Positions 12,130 to 24,735 are shown, counted from the stretch's first letter. The stretch: DNA of 64,000 nucleotides from Epichloe hybrida (GCA_019022495.1 JAFEKR010000002.1:496001-560000); one strand, 5' to 3'. Notes: a model not told the origin generated them from the letters alone. A program made the numbers and translations.

Positions 12130-13611
12130 CTATGGTCTCGACAAGAAAGTCGAGGGTGAGCGCAATGTCTTGATTTTCGATCTAGGTGGCGGTACCTTCG
12201 ATGTGTCTCTCCTCACAATTGAGGAGGGTATCTTCGAGGTCAAGTCCACCGCCGGTGACACTCACTTGGGTGGTGAGGACTTCGATAACCGCCTTGTTAA
12301 CCACTTTGTCAACGAATTCAAACGCAAGCATAAGAAAGGTAAGACTGATACAACTGCGCAGCTCAATGTGACAATGCTAACATATCTTCAGATCTGTCCA
12401 CCAACAGCCGCGCCCTGCGTCGTCTCCGTACTGCTTGCGAACGTGCCAAGCGCACCCTCTCTTCTGCAGCTCAAACTACGATTGAGATTGATTCTCTATT
12501 CGAGGGTATCGATTTCTACACCCCTATTACCCGGGCACGTTTCGAAGAGCTTTGTCAGGATCTTTTCCGCTCCACCATCCAGCCTGTCGACCGTGTTCTC
12601 ACCGACGCCAAGATTGACAAATCTCAAGTTCATGAGATTGTCTTGGTTGGTGGTTCCACCCGAATTCCCCGAATCCAGAAACTCATCTCCGACTACTTCA
12701 ACGGCAAAGAGCCCAACAAGTCTATCAACCCTGACGAGGCTGTTGCGTACGGTGCCGCTGTCCAGGCTGCTATCTTGTCTGGTGACACTTCTTCCAAGTC
12801 TACCAACGAAATCTTGCTGCTTGACGTCGCTCCCTTGTCTCTGGGCATTGAGACCGCCGGTGGAATGATGACGAAGCTCATTCCCCGTAACACAACCATT
12901 CCAACCAAGAAGTCGGAGGTTTTCTCGACCTTTTCTGACAACCAGCCTGGGGTGCTCATTCAGGTCTTTGAGGGCGAGCGACAGCGCACCAAGGACAACA
13001 ACCTCATGGGCAAGTTTGAGCTTACTGGCATTCCCCCCGCTCCCCGTGGTGTTCCTCAGATTGAAGTTACCTTTGATCTCGATGCCAATGGTATCATGAA
13101 TGTCTCTGCTGTTGAAAAGGGCACCGGTAAATCCAACAAGATTGTCATCACCAACGACAAGGGTCGTCTATCCAAAGAAGACATCGAGCGCATGCTGTCT
13201 GAAGCCGAGAAGTACAAGGAGGAGGATGAGGCTGAGGGTCGTCGTGTTGCTGCCAAGAATGGACTTGAGTCTTACGCCTACTCTCTTCGCAACACTCTCG
13301 CCGACCCCAAAGTCGATGAGAAGATCGAGGCAGCCGACAAGGAGAAGCTCACAGCGGAGATTGATCGTGTTGTCGCTTGGCTTGACGACAGTCAGGCTGC
13401 TACTCGAGAAGAGTACGAAGAGCATCAGAAGGAGCTCGAGGCTATTGCCAATCCTATCATGATGAAATTCTACGGCTCTGGCGGTGAAGGTGGCATGCCT
13501 GGTGGCATGCCTGGCGCTGGTCCCGGCGGTTTCCCTGGTGCTGGCGGTGCTGCCGGTGCTGCCGGTGGTGCTGGTGGCGATGACGGTCCCACTGTCGAGG
13601 AGGTCGACTAA
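11588..13611 (+). CDS. hsp70: Cytosolic Hsp70 chaperone (Ssa type)
   Basis: ATP-dependent chaperone of the cytosolic Hsp70 family. Exons are 11588-12338 and 12392-13611. The 53-bp intron has a GTAAGA donor, a GCTAAC branch site and a CAG acceptor, giving 656 aa. The N-terminal ATPase signature GIDLGTTYS is at residues 7-15, the second phosphate-binding motif [10 protein letters not shown] near 198, and [17 protein letters not shown] between them. The substrate-binding domain follows, then a Gly/Met/Ala-rich tail ending EEVD, the cytosolic co-chaperone (TPR) docking motif. The ATG at 11588 (context CATCATGAG) was chosen because family similarity begins there; the frame continues upstream without support. 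Length is as expected. A gap-type heat-shock element lies upstream, so heat induction is likely. Confidence 0.98.
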
Positions 13612-13894
13612 ACATTTGATACCCAACCAGTTGTTCCCAGAATGGACATGAGAAGTGAAGGGATTTACGGGCTAAGGTCTGTCTTTGCGAGGTCTTGAGT
13701 TTGCGCATGCTTCTATCATCGTCATAAGGATGGAAAATAAAAATCGGGTGGAAATAACCCTGGCTGTACTTTAATGAGTTAAATGAATTAAGTGGCAATA
13801 GAACCGAAAATGAATCTTTCTGAGGTCTCATAGCTTTTTGGTGATGTGCCTAGTAAATGGGCACGCACATTTTAAGCTGATGTCTGCAATTGAA

Positions 13895-14602
13895 TTAAGA
13901 GTTGTATCCTAATCCTTCCCGTATCTTCCTCCTCCTCGCTTCATCTTTAGCCCTCCACTCCTCATCGCCTACATCTGCTTCTCCAACAGGCACGTTGAAT
14001 GCAGAGCCTGGTGGCAACCTTTCCGTTCTGCTCTCCCAAATATCCTCACTGCTGGGCTTGCCTTCGCCATACCTCCTGTAAGCTTTGTTACGATAGTGTG
14101 TTCTCACCATGTTGGCTTTGAGATCCCCAGTGTAAGCTCTGGTACGCATGCACAACCAGAAGTCATCCCAGTGCTCGCTGCAGGAGCGCATGTTGCCATA
14201 GCGGTAAACCGAGTTGAATTGCCCGCCGAGGCCATTACAGGACCAGGCCAGGTCAAAGGCTTGGCGGCAAGACATTTCCGTCGGAAGAAGAGATTCGGAC
14301 AAGGGGTCGAGGAGAGGAGCATCTGGTGTTTTGTTATCTTGGGACGATGCCTTCAGAGAGATCCATGATGTTATTGAGGAGGAGGGTGTGTCGGAGGAGG
14401 GCGATGTGGTGGTAGTAGTAGTGTAGGTTTTAGGCTCAGTAGGCTCTTGATGATCGGGCTTGAAGAGATCGAAGAATTTTTGGACTTCGGGATCGACTGG
14501 CTCGTTTGGGGCAGACTCTTGTTCTTTTGGTGGTGGAGCTTTGGGTTGTTCTTGAGGAGGTGGTGATGGGGACGAGGACGAGGACGACCAAAGCCAGCCC
14601 AT
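13895..14602 (-). CDS. EMI1: Emi1-like twin CX9C protein (DUF3128 family)
   Basis: Single exon, 235 aa. The N-terminal 110 residues are low complexity (Ser, Pro, Thr). The conserved part holds two CX9C pairs, Cys112/Cys122 (in SCRQAFDLAWSC) and Cys141/Cys151 (in CSEHWDDFWLC), characteristic of the Emi1/DUF3128 family. Yeast Emi1 is needed for early meiotic gene induction, and twin CX9C proteins usually act in the mitochondrial intermembrane space; a mitochondrial role here is inferred from the fold. It is convergent with hsp70, about 280 bp away, and divergent from YME2 with only 300 bp between starts, so a shared promoter is likely. No intron is needed. Confidence 0.82.
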   Translation of the reverse strand: MGWLWSSSSSSPSPPPQEQPKAPPPKEQESAPNEPVDPEVQKFFDLFKPDHQEPTEPKTYTTTTTTSPSSDTPSSSITSWISLKASSQDNKTPDAPLLDPLSESLLPTEMSCRQAFDLAWSCNGLGGQFNSVYRYGNMRSCSEHWDDFWLCMRTRAYTGDLKANMVRTHYRNKAYRRYGEGKPSSEDIWESRTERLPPGSAFNVPVGEADVGDEEWRAKDEARRRKIREGLGYNS

Positions 14603-14902
14603 TATGGACGATTATGGAGGTTGCAGAGGAAAGACGCAGTTATATGGGTCGGACTCTGATGTTGATGTGTGCATGCGTCAGGTTGATGATTTGATTAATT
14701 TGACGTTGCGCCACATTCGAGGCTGTTGCCGCCGTTTCGATAGCGGGCAATAGCGGGTAAACGAAAGGCCGACGATTCCTTGGCAGGCCGCCAAACTTCC
14801 ATGACCTCATTGGCGGTGGAGCCCGGCTGGAGCTGTGCAGCTGAAGCAGGAGGAGCTCTAGTCCGTACGAGTGACTCCGGTTGTTAACAAAAAACCGTCA
14901 CA
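14603..14902. promoter_or_regulatory. Divergent promoter EMI1-like / YME2
   Basis: This 300-bp interval separates two outward-facing start codons and must hold both core promoters. I see no clear TATA box. It contains a short local repeat (GCGGGCAATAGCGGGTAAAC). Confidence 0.5.
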
Positions 14903-17768
14903 ATGTCGCTGGCGCATTGGCATTTCATCTCTACTCGAGCTAAAGACGCGAGATTCATCGCATTCAGCCCCCTGTGTCGTCCCTCATCGGCCATGATTCC
15001 CCCGCGGACCTTGGCCGCGCTGGCCAGACATGCAGGTTTCGTGAGATCCGGACTGGCACACTCGATCGGACAAGCACGCTCAGGTGCCATTGCTACGCGG
15101 GGAGTTGATAAGTTCAGAAACTTGGACTCGGTACGTTGGGAGAGTACTGCCGCTGTTCCTCCTGTTCCTCCTGTCACGCCGCCTGTTGTTCCCCCTGATA
15201 AGTCCGCCTCTTCCTCGAACACGCACAAGGAGCAAGAAACGGGTCATTTCGAAGTGAAGCCGAACGAGTCTCTCTTCTTCTTTGAAAGTATAGTCGCACC
15301 TTGATCCAAGCCATCCATATACATTCTTCGCTTCCACCGTAATAATCCTCTTTTTTTTTTAAAAAAAAAAAAAACTAGACATCTTTCCCAAAAAATTGAG
15401 CGCTCTACTCAGATATCCCGCCGAGACCGATGGCGACATGACCGAGTTGCTTCGTCGCTTTTACAGTTCTTCCAGCAGTAGCGGTGGCGGCTTGGACCCG
15501 ATCGCTCTGGTAAAGAAAGCTATCCCTGATGATATGCCTCTGAAAGTTACAGAAATTCTACCCCGGTTGAAGGATGGAGGAGCATTCGTCAAGGTCCAAT
15601 ATGACGCAAGCATTTCTCCGAGTGAAATTGAATGTGGGACGACTTGGCTGCACTGAACATATGTTCCATGCTGATACCATGATGTAGCAACTCTTTTAAA
15701 GAAACTAAAACAGCGCCCTTTGAAGCCATGGTTCAGTCCGTTCCGGGGAATCACGGCTCGGTTGGTAAGAGGGACCCCTTGGCTGGAGGACTTGTATCGG
15801 TTTCCGTCCAGCTTGCTCAAAGTGGAATTCGTGCCACCAGCGCCTGGAGCTTCTGCCGAGGAGCTGTCCGAAGAGGCTTTGTACAGCATGTTTCGTCGAT
15901 ATGGTAAAATTGCAGATATCTTACCCCAGCCTTTTGACTCCAAGGTTGTGCCAAAGTATGCGCAGATAGGGTTCCCGAGGTTGAGCGATGCTATCATGGC
16001 GAGGAACTGCATGCATGGATTCGTCGTGAACGAATCAATGGGGGGTGGCAAGACTGGAACCCTCCTCCGTCTCTCATATGTCAAGCGAGTAAAGGCACAC
16101 AGCATTTGGAACTGGCTAACCAATCACCCCCGCATCGTCATTCCCATCCTAGCGGCCCTTCTCGCTGGCGCCTCCGTCCTCATCTTTGATCCTATTCGAA
16201 CATTTTTCATCAAGCTCCACGTCTCACATTCTCTCAGATTCAAGGAATCCCGGTTATACAAGTGGTTCAAATCGCAAACAGACAATTTCTCATTCAGAAA
16301 GTCCCAGCATATGGAAGGTCTCAGCACCATCTGGAATCATCGACGAGAATTGATAGAGCAGCTCCGGAATTGGCTCGATGGTAGCTCCGACACCTTCGTT
16401 GTCATCACCGGTCCGAGAGGCTCAGGGAAGATGGAGATGGTCATGGACCAAGCTTTGGCCGGTCGCAAAAATGTCCTGCTGGTCGACTGCAAGCCCATCG
16501 TGGATGCTAGTGGCGAGGCAGGAACAATCAAGCGACTGGCGGGTGCTGTAGGGTTTCGTCCCGTCTTCTCATGGGCAAACAGCATGAGCAGCATGATTGA
16601 TCTGGCGGTGCAAAGCACTACAGGCGTCAAGGCTGGCTTCTCCGAAACACTCGATTCACAAGTCAGCAAGATACTACATACCACAGCTAACGCCCTCAAG
16701 GAGATTGGGTTATCTACTCGGTCCAAGCGTGACAAAGATGCTCAGCTCTCAGAAGACGCCTACCTGGAGGCCCACCCAGAATCAAGACCTGTCGTTGTCA
16801 TCGACAATTTCCTCCACAAGAACGAACAGGGGACCATTGTGTACGACAAGATTGCCGATTGGGCGGCCTCGCTTGTCCAGAACAGTGTTGCGCATGTCAT
16901 ATTCCTCACGTCAGATGGCTCTTTTTCCAAGCCACTATCAAGGGCGTTGCCTGACAGAGTCTTTCGTACTATTTCACTCGGGGATCTGGATCACAAAGTA
17001 GCCAAGAATTTCGTTACCAGCAGACTTGCCGAGGACGTTGCCGAGAATTCTGACGAGGCTGCCGAGAACGCAGTCAAGCATGCCAAACGCATGGACTTGG
17101 CAGGTCTTGACGAGTGTATCGAAACGCTCGGCGGACGCTTGACAGACCTCGAGTTCTTGGCCCGTCGAATCAAGGCAGGACAGACACCCAGACAAGCTGT
17201 TGATGAGATTGTCAGCGAGACAGCCACCGATGTTGTCAGAATCTTTCTCCTGGGTAAAACTACCGACCCGGATAAGAAGTGGTCCTCTGAACAAGCATGG
17301 CATCTTATCAAATCACTTTCTGAAAGTCCCTCTCTCCGATACCATCAAGTCCTCCTGTCGCCAACCTTTGCCTCATCCACGACTCCCAACGCCACTGACG
17401 GCGAGGCCGCTCTAGAGGCGCTTGCTTCCACCGAGCTCATCACTCTCAAGATGCATCAGGGGAGGCCAAAGTACATCAGTGCAGGCAAACCTCTCCACCA
17501 AGCTGCCTTCTCGGTGCTCGTGAGAGACCGTGTTCTCAAAGCAAAGATGGACATGGCTACTTTGAAAGAGTTGGTCAAGGTCGAAACCAAGACGATAGAG
17601 GGCGTCGAGACGGAGTTGACGGTGCTAGGGAAGCTGCCACGAAAGACATTGGAGACTGCAGGCAGAGTGTCGTACCTACTGGGAAAGTTGGACATGAGCC
17701 AGAGAAAGATTGAGGATTTCGAGACGCAGATGGTGAAGCTAAAAAGGGTTCTTGTCGAAGAGTATTAA
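14903..17768 (+). CDS. YME2: Mitochondrial escape protein 2 (Yme2)
   Basis: Inner-membrane protein affecting mitochondrial DNA/nucleoid maintenance and escape in yeast. Exons are 14903-15287, 15379-15633 and 15688-17768; introns of 91 and 54 bp; 906 aa. The N-terminus is basic and hydroxylated (presequence-like). The family block ENIFPKKLSALLRYP is formed across intron 1. An RRM-like segment lies near residues 260-330, a transmembrane helix (IVIPILAALLAGASVLIF) near 363-380, and a P-loop GPRGSGKM near 454, followed by an AAA-like region and a C-terminal coiled coil. Intron 2 has a weak GTGGGA donor, but only this junction keeps frame and restores the conserved KPWFSPFRG context. A later in-frame ATG at 14993 could also start the protein. 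Confidence 0.93.
15351..15374. repeat. T10-A14 palindromic run in YME2 intron 1
   Basis: Ten T residues are followed directly by fourteen A residues, ending four bases before the 3' splice site (CTAG at 15375-15378). A perfect A/T hairpin could form where a polypyrimidine tract would be expected. Confidence 0.9.
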
Positions 17769-18579
17769 TGTAGTTGTTATGTATGGTAGTATTGTACTTG
17801 AACTGCTACACGGGGTTTTTTTTTTTTTTTTTTTCCTTGTTTGTCTGCTCTCTACTCAGCAATCGAAGATGCCTCCATCACTACATGCGTCACCTCAAGG
17901 CGCAAGGACTTTGATTGTCGACGCGTTCGACGGCTACTTTGGGCCAGCGCTTGTCAATGTGACGTAGTACGATCTGTAGGATGGGTATTCTCGTGCGTCA
18001 GAATCGGGGATCTGAGGTGCACCACCTGAGGGCTTCATGCATTTCTCCCGGGCTCGTTCAGCATCCACGGTTTGACAAGTCGGTCGAAAACCATTGGCAT
18101 CATGGCATTTAACGGGTCCGTATTGGCAGTCTGGCTTCACATCGAGTGGAAGCCGGTATTTGAGCGAATCACAAGTACAGCTCGCGGGATATGGGCTCGA
18201 ACACGATTCTTCCAGGCTTGCAAGGGACCCTCGGGTGTTTCGAGCAAACTTCGTCGTCGTCGGTGACCGACTTTCCACACTCTAGGCCTAATGGTCGTCC
18301 ATGAACAACTTTGAGCGTCGCGGAAATTTCGGACCTGGCTAGATTAGATGCATCTACGAGATAAACCTCTGCTGCCTTGCGTCGCGTCCGGCGTCTGGCG
18401 TCCGGCGTCTGGCGTCCGAGACCGAATCTAGAGCCTATTCTAAATAAATGTAGCCGTGATACTACATGTGAGTAACTATACCAGTGACTTTTACGCTAGG
18501 ACGCTAATAAGACTAAATAAATGAAATAAATAAATAAATTCGCCTGCTCTGGTGCTGAATAACGGACGGGAAACAAATC
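17769..18579. other. Convergent intergenic region YME2 / ABP2
   Basis: No gene seen. It holds an uninterrupted T run at about 17817-17834 soon after the YME2 stop and a short GC-rich tandem built from GCGTCCG/GCGTCTG at about 18376-18418. Both neighbouring genes end here, so it should contain two polyadenylation regions. Confidence 0.6.
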
Positions 18580-20721
18580 TCAAAATCCTCGCCCCAGCGC
18601 AGCCATGACCTTGTCCTTGAGATCAGCTAGATCTTTGTCCCGATTCATCATTTGGACCGTCAGCTCTTCGTATTTTCTCTGCCAGTATTCTCTCGAGAAT
18701 AGCTGCTCCTTGTCGTGCTCGTCGTCGCGACCGACGCTGCCGCTCTCGCTCCCGGCCGCTGATGGCGGCGGTGGCTTCTTGTTCTTCGCCTTGGCCCACA
18801 TGGTGGCCGGTACGACCTGCTCAAAGGTGAAGCCGCCCTTTACTTGGCCGAATTGATACTCCCATTCGCACTTGTAGGTGAATTGGCCGTCCTGCTCACT
18901 CAGTCGCGTACACTTTGGTCTGGTCATGACGAGCGTGGTGGATCCCGCGAGGGCGGCGAGGTTGATGAGGAATGCCTGCGGAGAGATGGCTGTTTTGTAC
19001 ATGGTTTGGAGCATGGCGTGGACCATGGCCGTGGACTCCTGGAAATCAACGGGTTGGCTGGGGTTCCCATCATTGTCGCGCCAGTCTGCCTCAGCCATGG
19101 AGCGCGTGAAATATGCGACGAGGACATCGATGTTCGTGCGATCTCTCATCTTGTCGAAGTAGAAGTCGTTTACTTCACCATCCGCCGCGAGGCCTGTGTC
19201 CTTTGCAGCGGTATTCGGCTCCGCGTTCTGCTCGTAGGCATCCGTCGCCTCTTTTGCAAACTTTCGCCACCCGTCTTGATACTTGCCATCATCTCCGTTG
19301 AACTCATCGCCTCTCGTGGCATCGATGCCGCAGGCCTGGGCTTGGGCTTGTTGGTAAGGCATCAGGGCTGGTGGTGTGGCTAGCCGCACTGAACCACCCG
19401 ATCGTTCGGGCACTTGCAGCGATATGCTTGGTCGTGCTGGTCTTGGGCCATTGTATGGTGTCTGCGTTTCTTCATGTCCTTTGTTGGGAGACGCTTGCTG
19501 CGTGTCCAGGTGATGATCATTCGCGGCTGCATCTCGTTGATGCTGACCGGTATGAACTTGTGGCGGCGGTGGCGATCTTTGAAACTGCGTGTTTTCGGAT
19601 GTTTCCTGGGCCGGCGTCCATGTGTGTGGGGGATACTGCGCCGAGCCGTCCACGGGTGTGCGGTTGATGGGAGGTCGTCCTCTCGATCGAGTGCCAGCGT
19701 CCTGACCAGCTGTTTTCCAAGCCGAGGACACGTTCTTTGCGCCTCGTCTATGACCTGCCATCTTTCCTTTGACAGGTGTCACGGCAGAGCGAGGCTCCAG
19801 TGCGTCATCCCAAAAGGACCCTCTCGTCGAAGGCGTTACCGCAGAATGAGGCCAGCGGCTCACGGGCGTCTGCAGAGATTCATTGTGCGCCCATGCAGTC
19901 GGGTTCTGGGTGTTCTGGGTGTTCTGGGTCCTTGACGGATCCATGGGCATGCCGGGGCGAGCATCTGGATGCGCCGACCAAGGCTGGGGCGGTGGTCCTT
20001 GACCATGGTCCTCCATGGCGGAAGGGGAAGACGGTCGTGGCCGTTGAGCTGGCGATGCGACGCCATCGTCTCCTTCGGGTCTCTTGCGGCCTCTTTTGGG
20101 TCGAATGTGAGGTAATAATGCCCTCAAGGCCATGTCGTCCTCGACAGCAACTCCGTCACGCACAGCGATGGCGACGGGATTGGCATCATTGGGGATCCTG
20201 GTCCAATAGTCATTGGGGATGCTCATGAGGTATTCAAAGAAGGCCCTGACATGCATCGAATTCATCCATTTCTACATGGCAGCGGTTAGTTGGTTACAGC
20301 CCGCGTACGCACCCTCATGTCCGTGTGGGAAGCTCACCTTCAACCGCACACCATATTGGGCCACCTTTTGAGCACTCTCGTCCTTTGCGAGATCAGGTGG
20401 CTCAACACCGAGCGTGGTGGTCAGTTCGGTCCAAGTCTTGATTTCTCTCTGGTAAAATTTCCGGACCAGCTCGTAAATAGCAAAGGTGCTGAAAACTTTA
20501 CCACCACTTTTCGGTGGCGTCCGAAAGGCTTCCCTCAAGCTTTCCGTGTCCGAATCCAACGGCAGGGCCGGGTTACAATAGAAGATGAAGCTCACATAAG
20601 CGTCCTCGATGGTCGATGAGTTGACATGTCGATCCGGCAGGGTGGGTCTCGCAACGAATCCATGGGACTGGGAAGAAGGCGGCGGCACAGCCACTCCATT
20701 GTCGAATGTTTGAAGGTTCAT
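18580..20721 (-). CDS. ABP2: ARS-binding protein 2 family (Abp2)
   Basis: Homologue of the fission yeast ARS-binding protein 2 family, proteins that bind AT-rich origin DNA. Exons on the minus strand are 20721-20338 and 20271-18580, separated by a 66-bp intron with GTGAGC donor, CTAAC branch site and TAG acceptor; 691 aa. The family domain spans roughly residues 30-165 and includes SIEDAY-like STIEDAYVSFIFYCNP, FSTFAIYELVRKFYQREIK and YGVRLK-KWMNSMHVRAFFEY, the last formed across the splice. The middle is long, disordered and rich in Pro, Gln and basic residues. A second folded segment (FYFDKMRDRTNIDVLVAYFT) lies nearer the C-terminus. DNA binding is known for the family; the origin role here is inferred. 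TACGGAGTA lies 62 bp before the start. Confidence 0.88.
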
Positions 20722-22245
20722 AATAGCTTGATTGAACGCCCCCTCCCCCCCCCTTCCCTTCCTTTGCGAATATCACCTCAAGTACGGAGTATCTCGGAGG
20801 CGATGGGGCTGGTGGCTAAGCCCTTGGGCAAGGGTCGAAAGGTTCCCTTGCATACATACGCAGGCTTCCTCGTGGGTGTGCAACGTCAGAAGATGATAAA
20901 TTTGCCCTCTTTACTCCGCACGGGACAGATGATGAGGGATGAGTACGGATCCGCGTAGTCCGCAAGTGTGAGAATCATGTGGGTGGCTGAGTTTGAAAAG
21001 TGGGCAAAAACCAAGGGGGTGTCGGCGCCGGCACTGTGTAGACGCGCACCCCCTTCGTACGGATTCACAGTGCAAGATTCCTCCACCGCGTTGGCATGCA
21101 CGCGCCATGACCCCGCCCGGGTGGAAACTGTGCGTCACAAACCCCGTGGAAGCGCCTCCTCCTCGACTTTCCATCCCCAGAATCTACATACATACATACA
21201 TACATGCATCTTCGACCCAACCCCCCCGTCATAAAGAGTCCACGGAGATGGTTGGTACCTGGGACGACAGACCGCTGCGGTCAGGCACAGTCCCGGCCAG
21301 AAACGATATTCACCTGTGTCATGATGGGGAGCGAGAGGGATAATTACCATCGCCCGAAAATGCTTTGACAGGGAGGCGGGGTGCCATGTACTGATGACGA
21401 AGAATATGATATATCATGTGGGAAGTATGTACAGCATTGTATGGAAGGTTCATTGTATGGAGGTTTTCCCATTGATTTTCTTGAATACATTAAAAAAAAT
21501 TTTAATTTATCAATGGGTCGTGCCCAACGCATCAGATTTCTAATTCCATGGTTTTCCCTCCATTCATCAGATTGGCAAATTGATCTATGCGGATGCAGCC
21601 AAACTCGATGGAACCGTCGACGCACGCCTAAACACACAGGTAGATTGCTCAACAGAATGAAACTCGGCCACGACAAACCCACCCCTCGAACCCACGTAAA
21701 ATCCACACGTTAGATCCAGCAACAGAAACATCTCAATCCAGGTCCAACATTCAAAAAGCACAGCCATCACCAGCGTCTATACCAAGCATGAGTCATATTA
21801 CGCCTATCAATATCTACGCTGGGCCACAGGCAAAGCAAAGCACATCCCAAAAGGACAATCATGGCCAAGCCAAGCCAAGCCAAGCCAAGCCGGCCGGTCT
21901 CGCAATCCGTGAATGAAAACTCACCGCGAAAGCAACCTCAAGGAAACGAGCGAGAAACCAACCCACCGACCGTGTCTCCAAGGAGACTCACCAAAAAAAA
22001 AAAAAAAAAAAAAAAAAACAAAGACGGGTCCGAGACAAAGAAGAAGAAAACTCAACACCGGTTGCTCAATAGCAGGGGAAAACAGCCACCTCGCATATAT
22101 CTGAACCCCGTGGTGATGCGCAAGACAAAGGCAAAAAGACGCCGCGCTGTGTTCATCCTTTTCTCAAAGGAAGAATGGGGAGAGAAACAAAAAAAAAAAA
22201 AGGAACGGGCAGTCAAGTTGCAATGAACAAGACGAAACAACACAA
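20722..22245. other. Intergenic: ABP2 promoter and SDS3-like 3' region
   Basis: No gene recognised. It contains a C-run near 20740, the motif TACGGAGTAT at 20783, a short CATA microsatellite near 21186-21205, a CCAAG/CCAAGC microsatellite at about 21863-21893 and a long A run at about 21993-22017. Small frames across the A-run encode only Lys-rich low complexity and are not supported. Confidence 0.6.
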
Positions 22246-23982
22246 TTACTGGGCTCGACGACCTCGGCCGCGCCCGCTGCCAGTGGTGCCCTGGCGACTC
22301 ATGGCCACACCGCCGAGGCTGCTCTGCCTGCTCATGGGCACTGCTGACGCAGAGTGTCCTCCGACCGACTGGTTCGAACCGCCGTGTCCGGGACTCGGCT
22401 GGTCCCGCATGCTGCTGCTGCTAGGGATGCCGAGTGAGTCGCGCAAGTTTTCGGGATCCTCTCGCGCTGCGCTGGTGATGGCAACGAAGCGACCCTGCTG
22501 GTACGGGGTTGACACGGCTTCCAGGATCTTGCGCAGGCCCGTCGGAGCATCGAGATGCGCGCCAGGTTTGTGCAGCTGATCGTACTGCTTGAGGAACCCC
22601 ATGACGGACAGGTCTGACACGATGTCGTCCTGCGACAGGGGGACGGGGAAATTCTGGTCCGCAGTTCTGGGGTACGGCTTGAGGTACTGCTGGGGCACGG
22701 GAGGGGGCATCTTGGGAGGCTCTTGAGCGTGCATGAGGTCCAAGTTGGCGGGGACTTCAAAGTTGGCGATTCCCTCGACCCCCAGGATTTTGTCATCCAG
22801 GAAGTTGGCGTTAGCTCCTCCCCGTGTGCTTCTAGTGGCATGGGATACGTTGCGCTCCATCATGGGCGCCGAGGGAACGGAATCGACGTCGTTGTCGTCC
22901 CCGTTGGGCGAGTCGCTGTCATCGGGAGACGAGGCGTTGCCGTTTGCGCGGTTGCGCAGAATGTACTGGTGTGCCGCCAAAGCGGCTGCGTTGTAGTGCA
23001 AGGACAGCTCTTTGTCGGTAAAGAGCTTGTCAATGCTGTAAATAGGCCCGTTTTGCTTCGCCGCAGCACGAGCCTTTTCCGACTGCCACAAGGGAGTGGT
23101 GCTGTTGGGATCCAGCGCGCGGCGCATTGGCACAGGCGAACCGTCCTCCTCGCCTGGGTTTCGCTTTCGCTTCTTGTCCGAGAACATCTGGAGATCCTCG
23201 GCGTCTTTGCGATGCCGCGATGCTCGCTTTCCGTGAGTACCGCCGGGGCTGCCGGGGTTCGTCAGACTGAAGTGGTTCGGGTTCAGGAGCAGAGCGTTTG
23301 AGTCGTTGATTTCGAGGACTTCTTTTTCTCGGTTCAATCGATTCTTCTTCTGCGTGAGTGTGTTGATCAGGCGGTCGCGCAACGTGCCGGTGAGGGCACT
23401 ATGCTCGCGCTTCGCTGTTTCGACCTTGTAGGCATGTGTATTTTTATATTCTTGAACTTTTCGATCGTATTCGTTCTATTGAACACGGTTAGAAGATACC
23501 AGAACGTTAGCCCAAAAAAAAAAAAAAAATTTTCCCCCGAGGGGCGTGGTCCAGTTTGTGCTGCAGAAACTCACCTTGGACTGTGTCAATTGGAAGTCGC
23601 GTATCTCAATGAGATCTTCGATTTCGTCAATGAAGTTGGTGAATTTGATTCCCGCCATATCCATCAAGCTCCGGGCATTCTCAGCATGCACGGGAGGTCC
23701 CTGTGTCTGCCTATGTTCTTTCTGAAGCTCGGCCGCCAAGTCCAAGGCGCTCGGGTCGTAAGGGTCAAATCGCTGCACGAGACTAATCTCGTACTGAATC
23801 TTTTGCAGCTGATCGCGGTACGTCATGTCTTGCTCGCGCTGGAACTTGTCCGTCATGTTTGACAGGCGTTCCATAAGAGCCTGCCGCTTCCGATCTCGTT
23901 TTGATTGTGCTGCCGGAGGCGGAGAGCGTCGCTCGGCTTTGCCGCCCATGGCGGGAGGAACAGCGTTGTCGCTGGCGGCCAT
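22246..23982 (-). CDS. Sds3/Dep1-family histone deacetylase complex subunit
   Basis: Predicted subunit of the Rpd3-type histone deacetylase complex, nuclear. Exons on the minus strand are 23982-23575 and 23475-22246; the 99-bp intron contains a T run and a CTAAC branch site; 545 aa. The Sds3-like domain is in the N-terminal half: a basic RDRKRQALMERL segment, a long helix with YRDQLQKIQYEISLV, then KFTNFIDEIEDLIEIRDFQL, and after the splice EYKNTHAYKVETAKREH. The C-terminal half is basic and disordered, ending in an Arg/Gly-rich tail (GRGRGRR). The chosen ATG has good context. The frame stays open upstream to 24225, so an N-terminal extension is possible. Sds3 and Dep1 share this domain and I cannot decide between them. 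Confidence 0.85.
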
Positions 23983-24735
23983 TCCGTGGAGCTGTCTGAT
24001 GCCTACAGGTGAGGAGACGAATCTCAACGGCTCGCCCGTGTAGGTCAAAGAAACGTGCTGTCGTAGCCCTCTTGCGTCAGCGATCGATCGGGGAAGCGAC
24101 GCTGCCTCACAAGACAGAAGCGAGTAACAAAAACGGGCACAACCAGCCAGGGCTGCGATCGCAATTGAAGAGCGGCGTTTACTCCGTACAGGGAAGAAGA
24201 AAGAAGACACACTCAGTCTGGCCAAAAAACTTCAATGGGCAAGCGACCCAGCAGACTGCCATACCAGGTGGGCAAGAGTTTCAAGTCCAAGTCGGCCAGA
24301 CGCTTTCTTCTCATCGTTCTGCCGCATGACCTTTGTTGGGGTGTTAGTCGCGGGACCCGCTCACCGCCTGCCGACTGCGCCAAGGCCGCCGGGTCGGGAA
24401 GATTGTGATTGGCTGCATGTGCCCGGGCCAAGCTCCAAAGGGGCATGGATAGAGTACAGTGGGGTAGAATACAGTGTGGGTCGTCGTGTCAAGTGACGCA
24501 CGCACGGTGGAAAAGTCATTCATTGCCGTCGTTCTCGCGCATTGATGGTTATCAGCTTCTTTGACATTGATGCCCATTCTCCTGGTGTCATACAGACTCA
24601 TACTTGAGAAGTAACCATGTTGTTGCTCCATGCCCCAGTCAAAACAGCTGATATATAGATGGACATTCTTCCATATGCCCTCATCTTCATCATCATCGTC
24701 GTCGTCATCGCGTGGTCATCGCGTCAACTAATCAA
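23983..24735. other. Intergenic: SDS3-like promoter and COG7-like 3' region
   Basis: No gene seen. It contains TACTCCGTAC at 24180, about 200 bp before the SDS3-like start, and GTACAGTG at 24454, reverse complement of a motif clustered at 26069-26140. A short TCATCG-rich microsatellite lies at about 24680-24712. Confidence 0.6.

Noticed and set aside
13168..13626. Minus-strand ORF antisense to the hsp70 3' half
   Set aside because: A shadow of the highly biased hsp70 codon usage; no homology and no promoter context.
23983..24225. 81-residue N-terminal extension of the Sds3/Dep1-like protein
   Set aside because: The frame is open from an ATG at 24225, but the extra sequence is unconserved in character, and the ATG at 23982 directly precedes family-like sequence; kept only as an alternative start.
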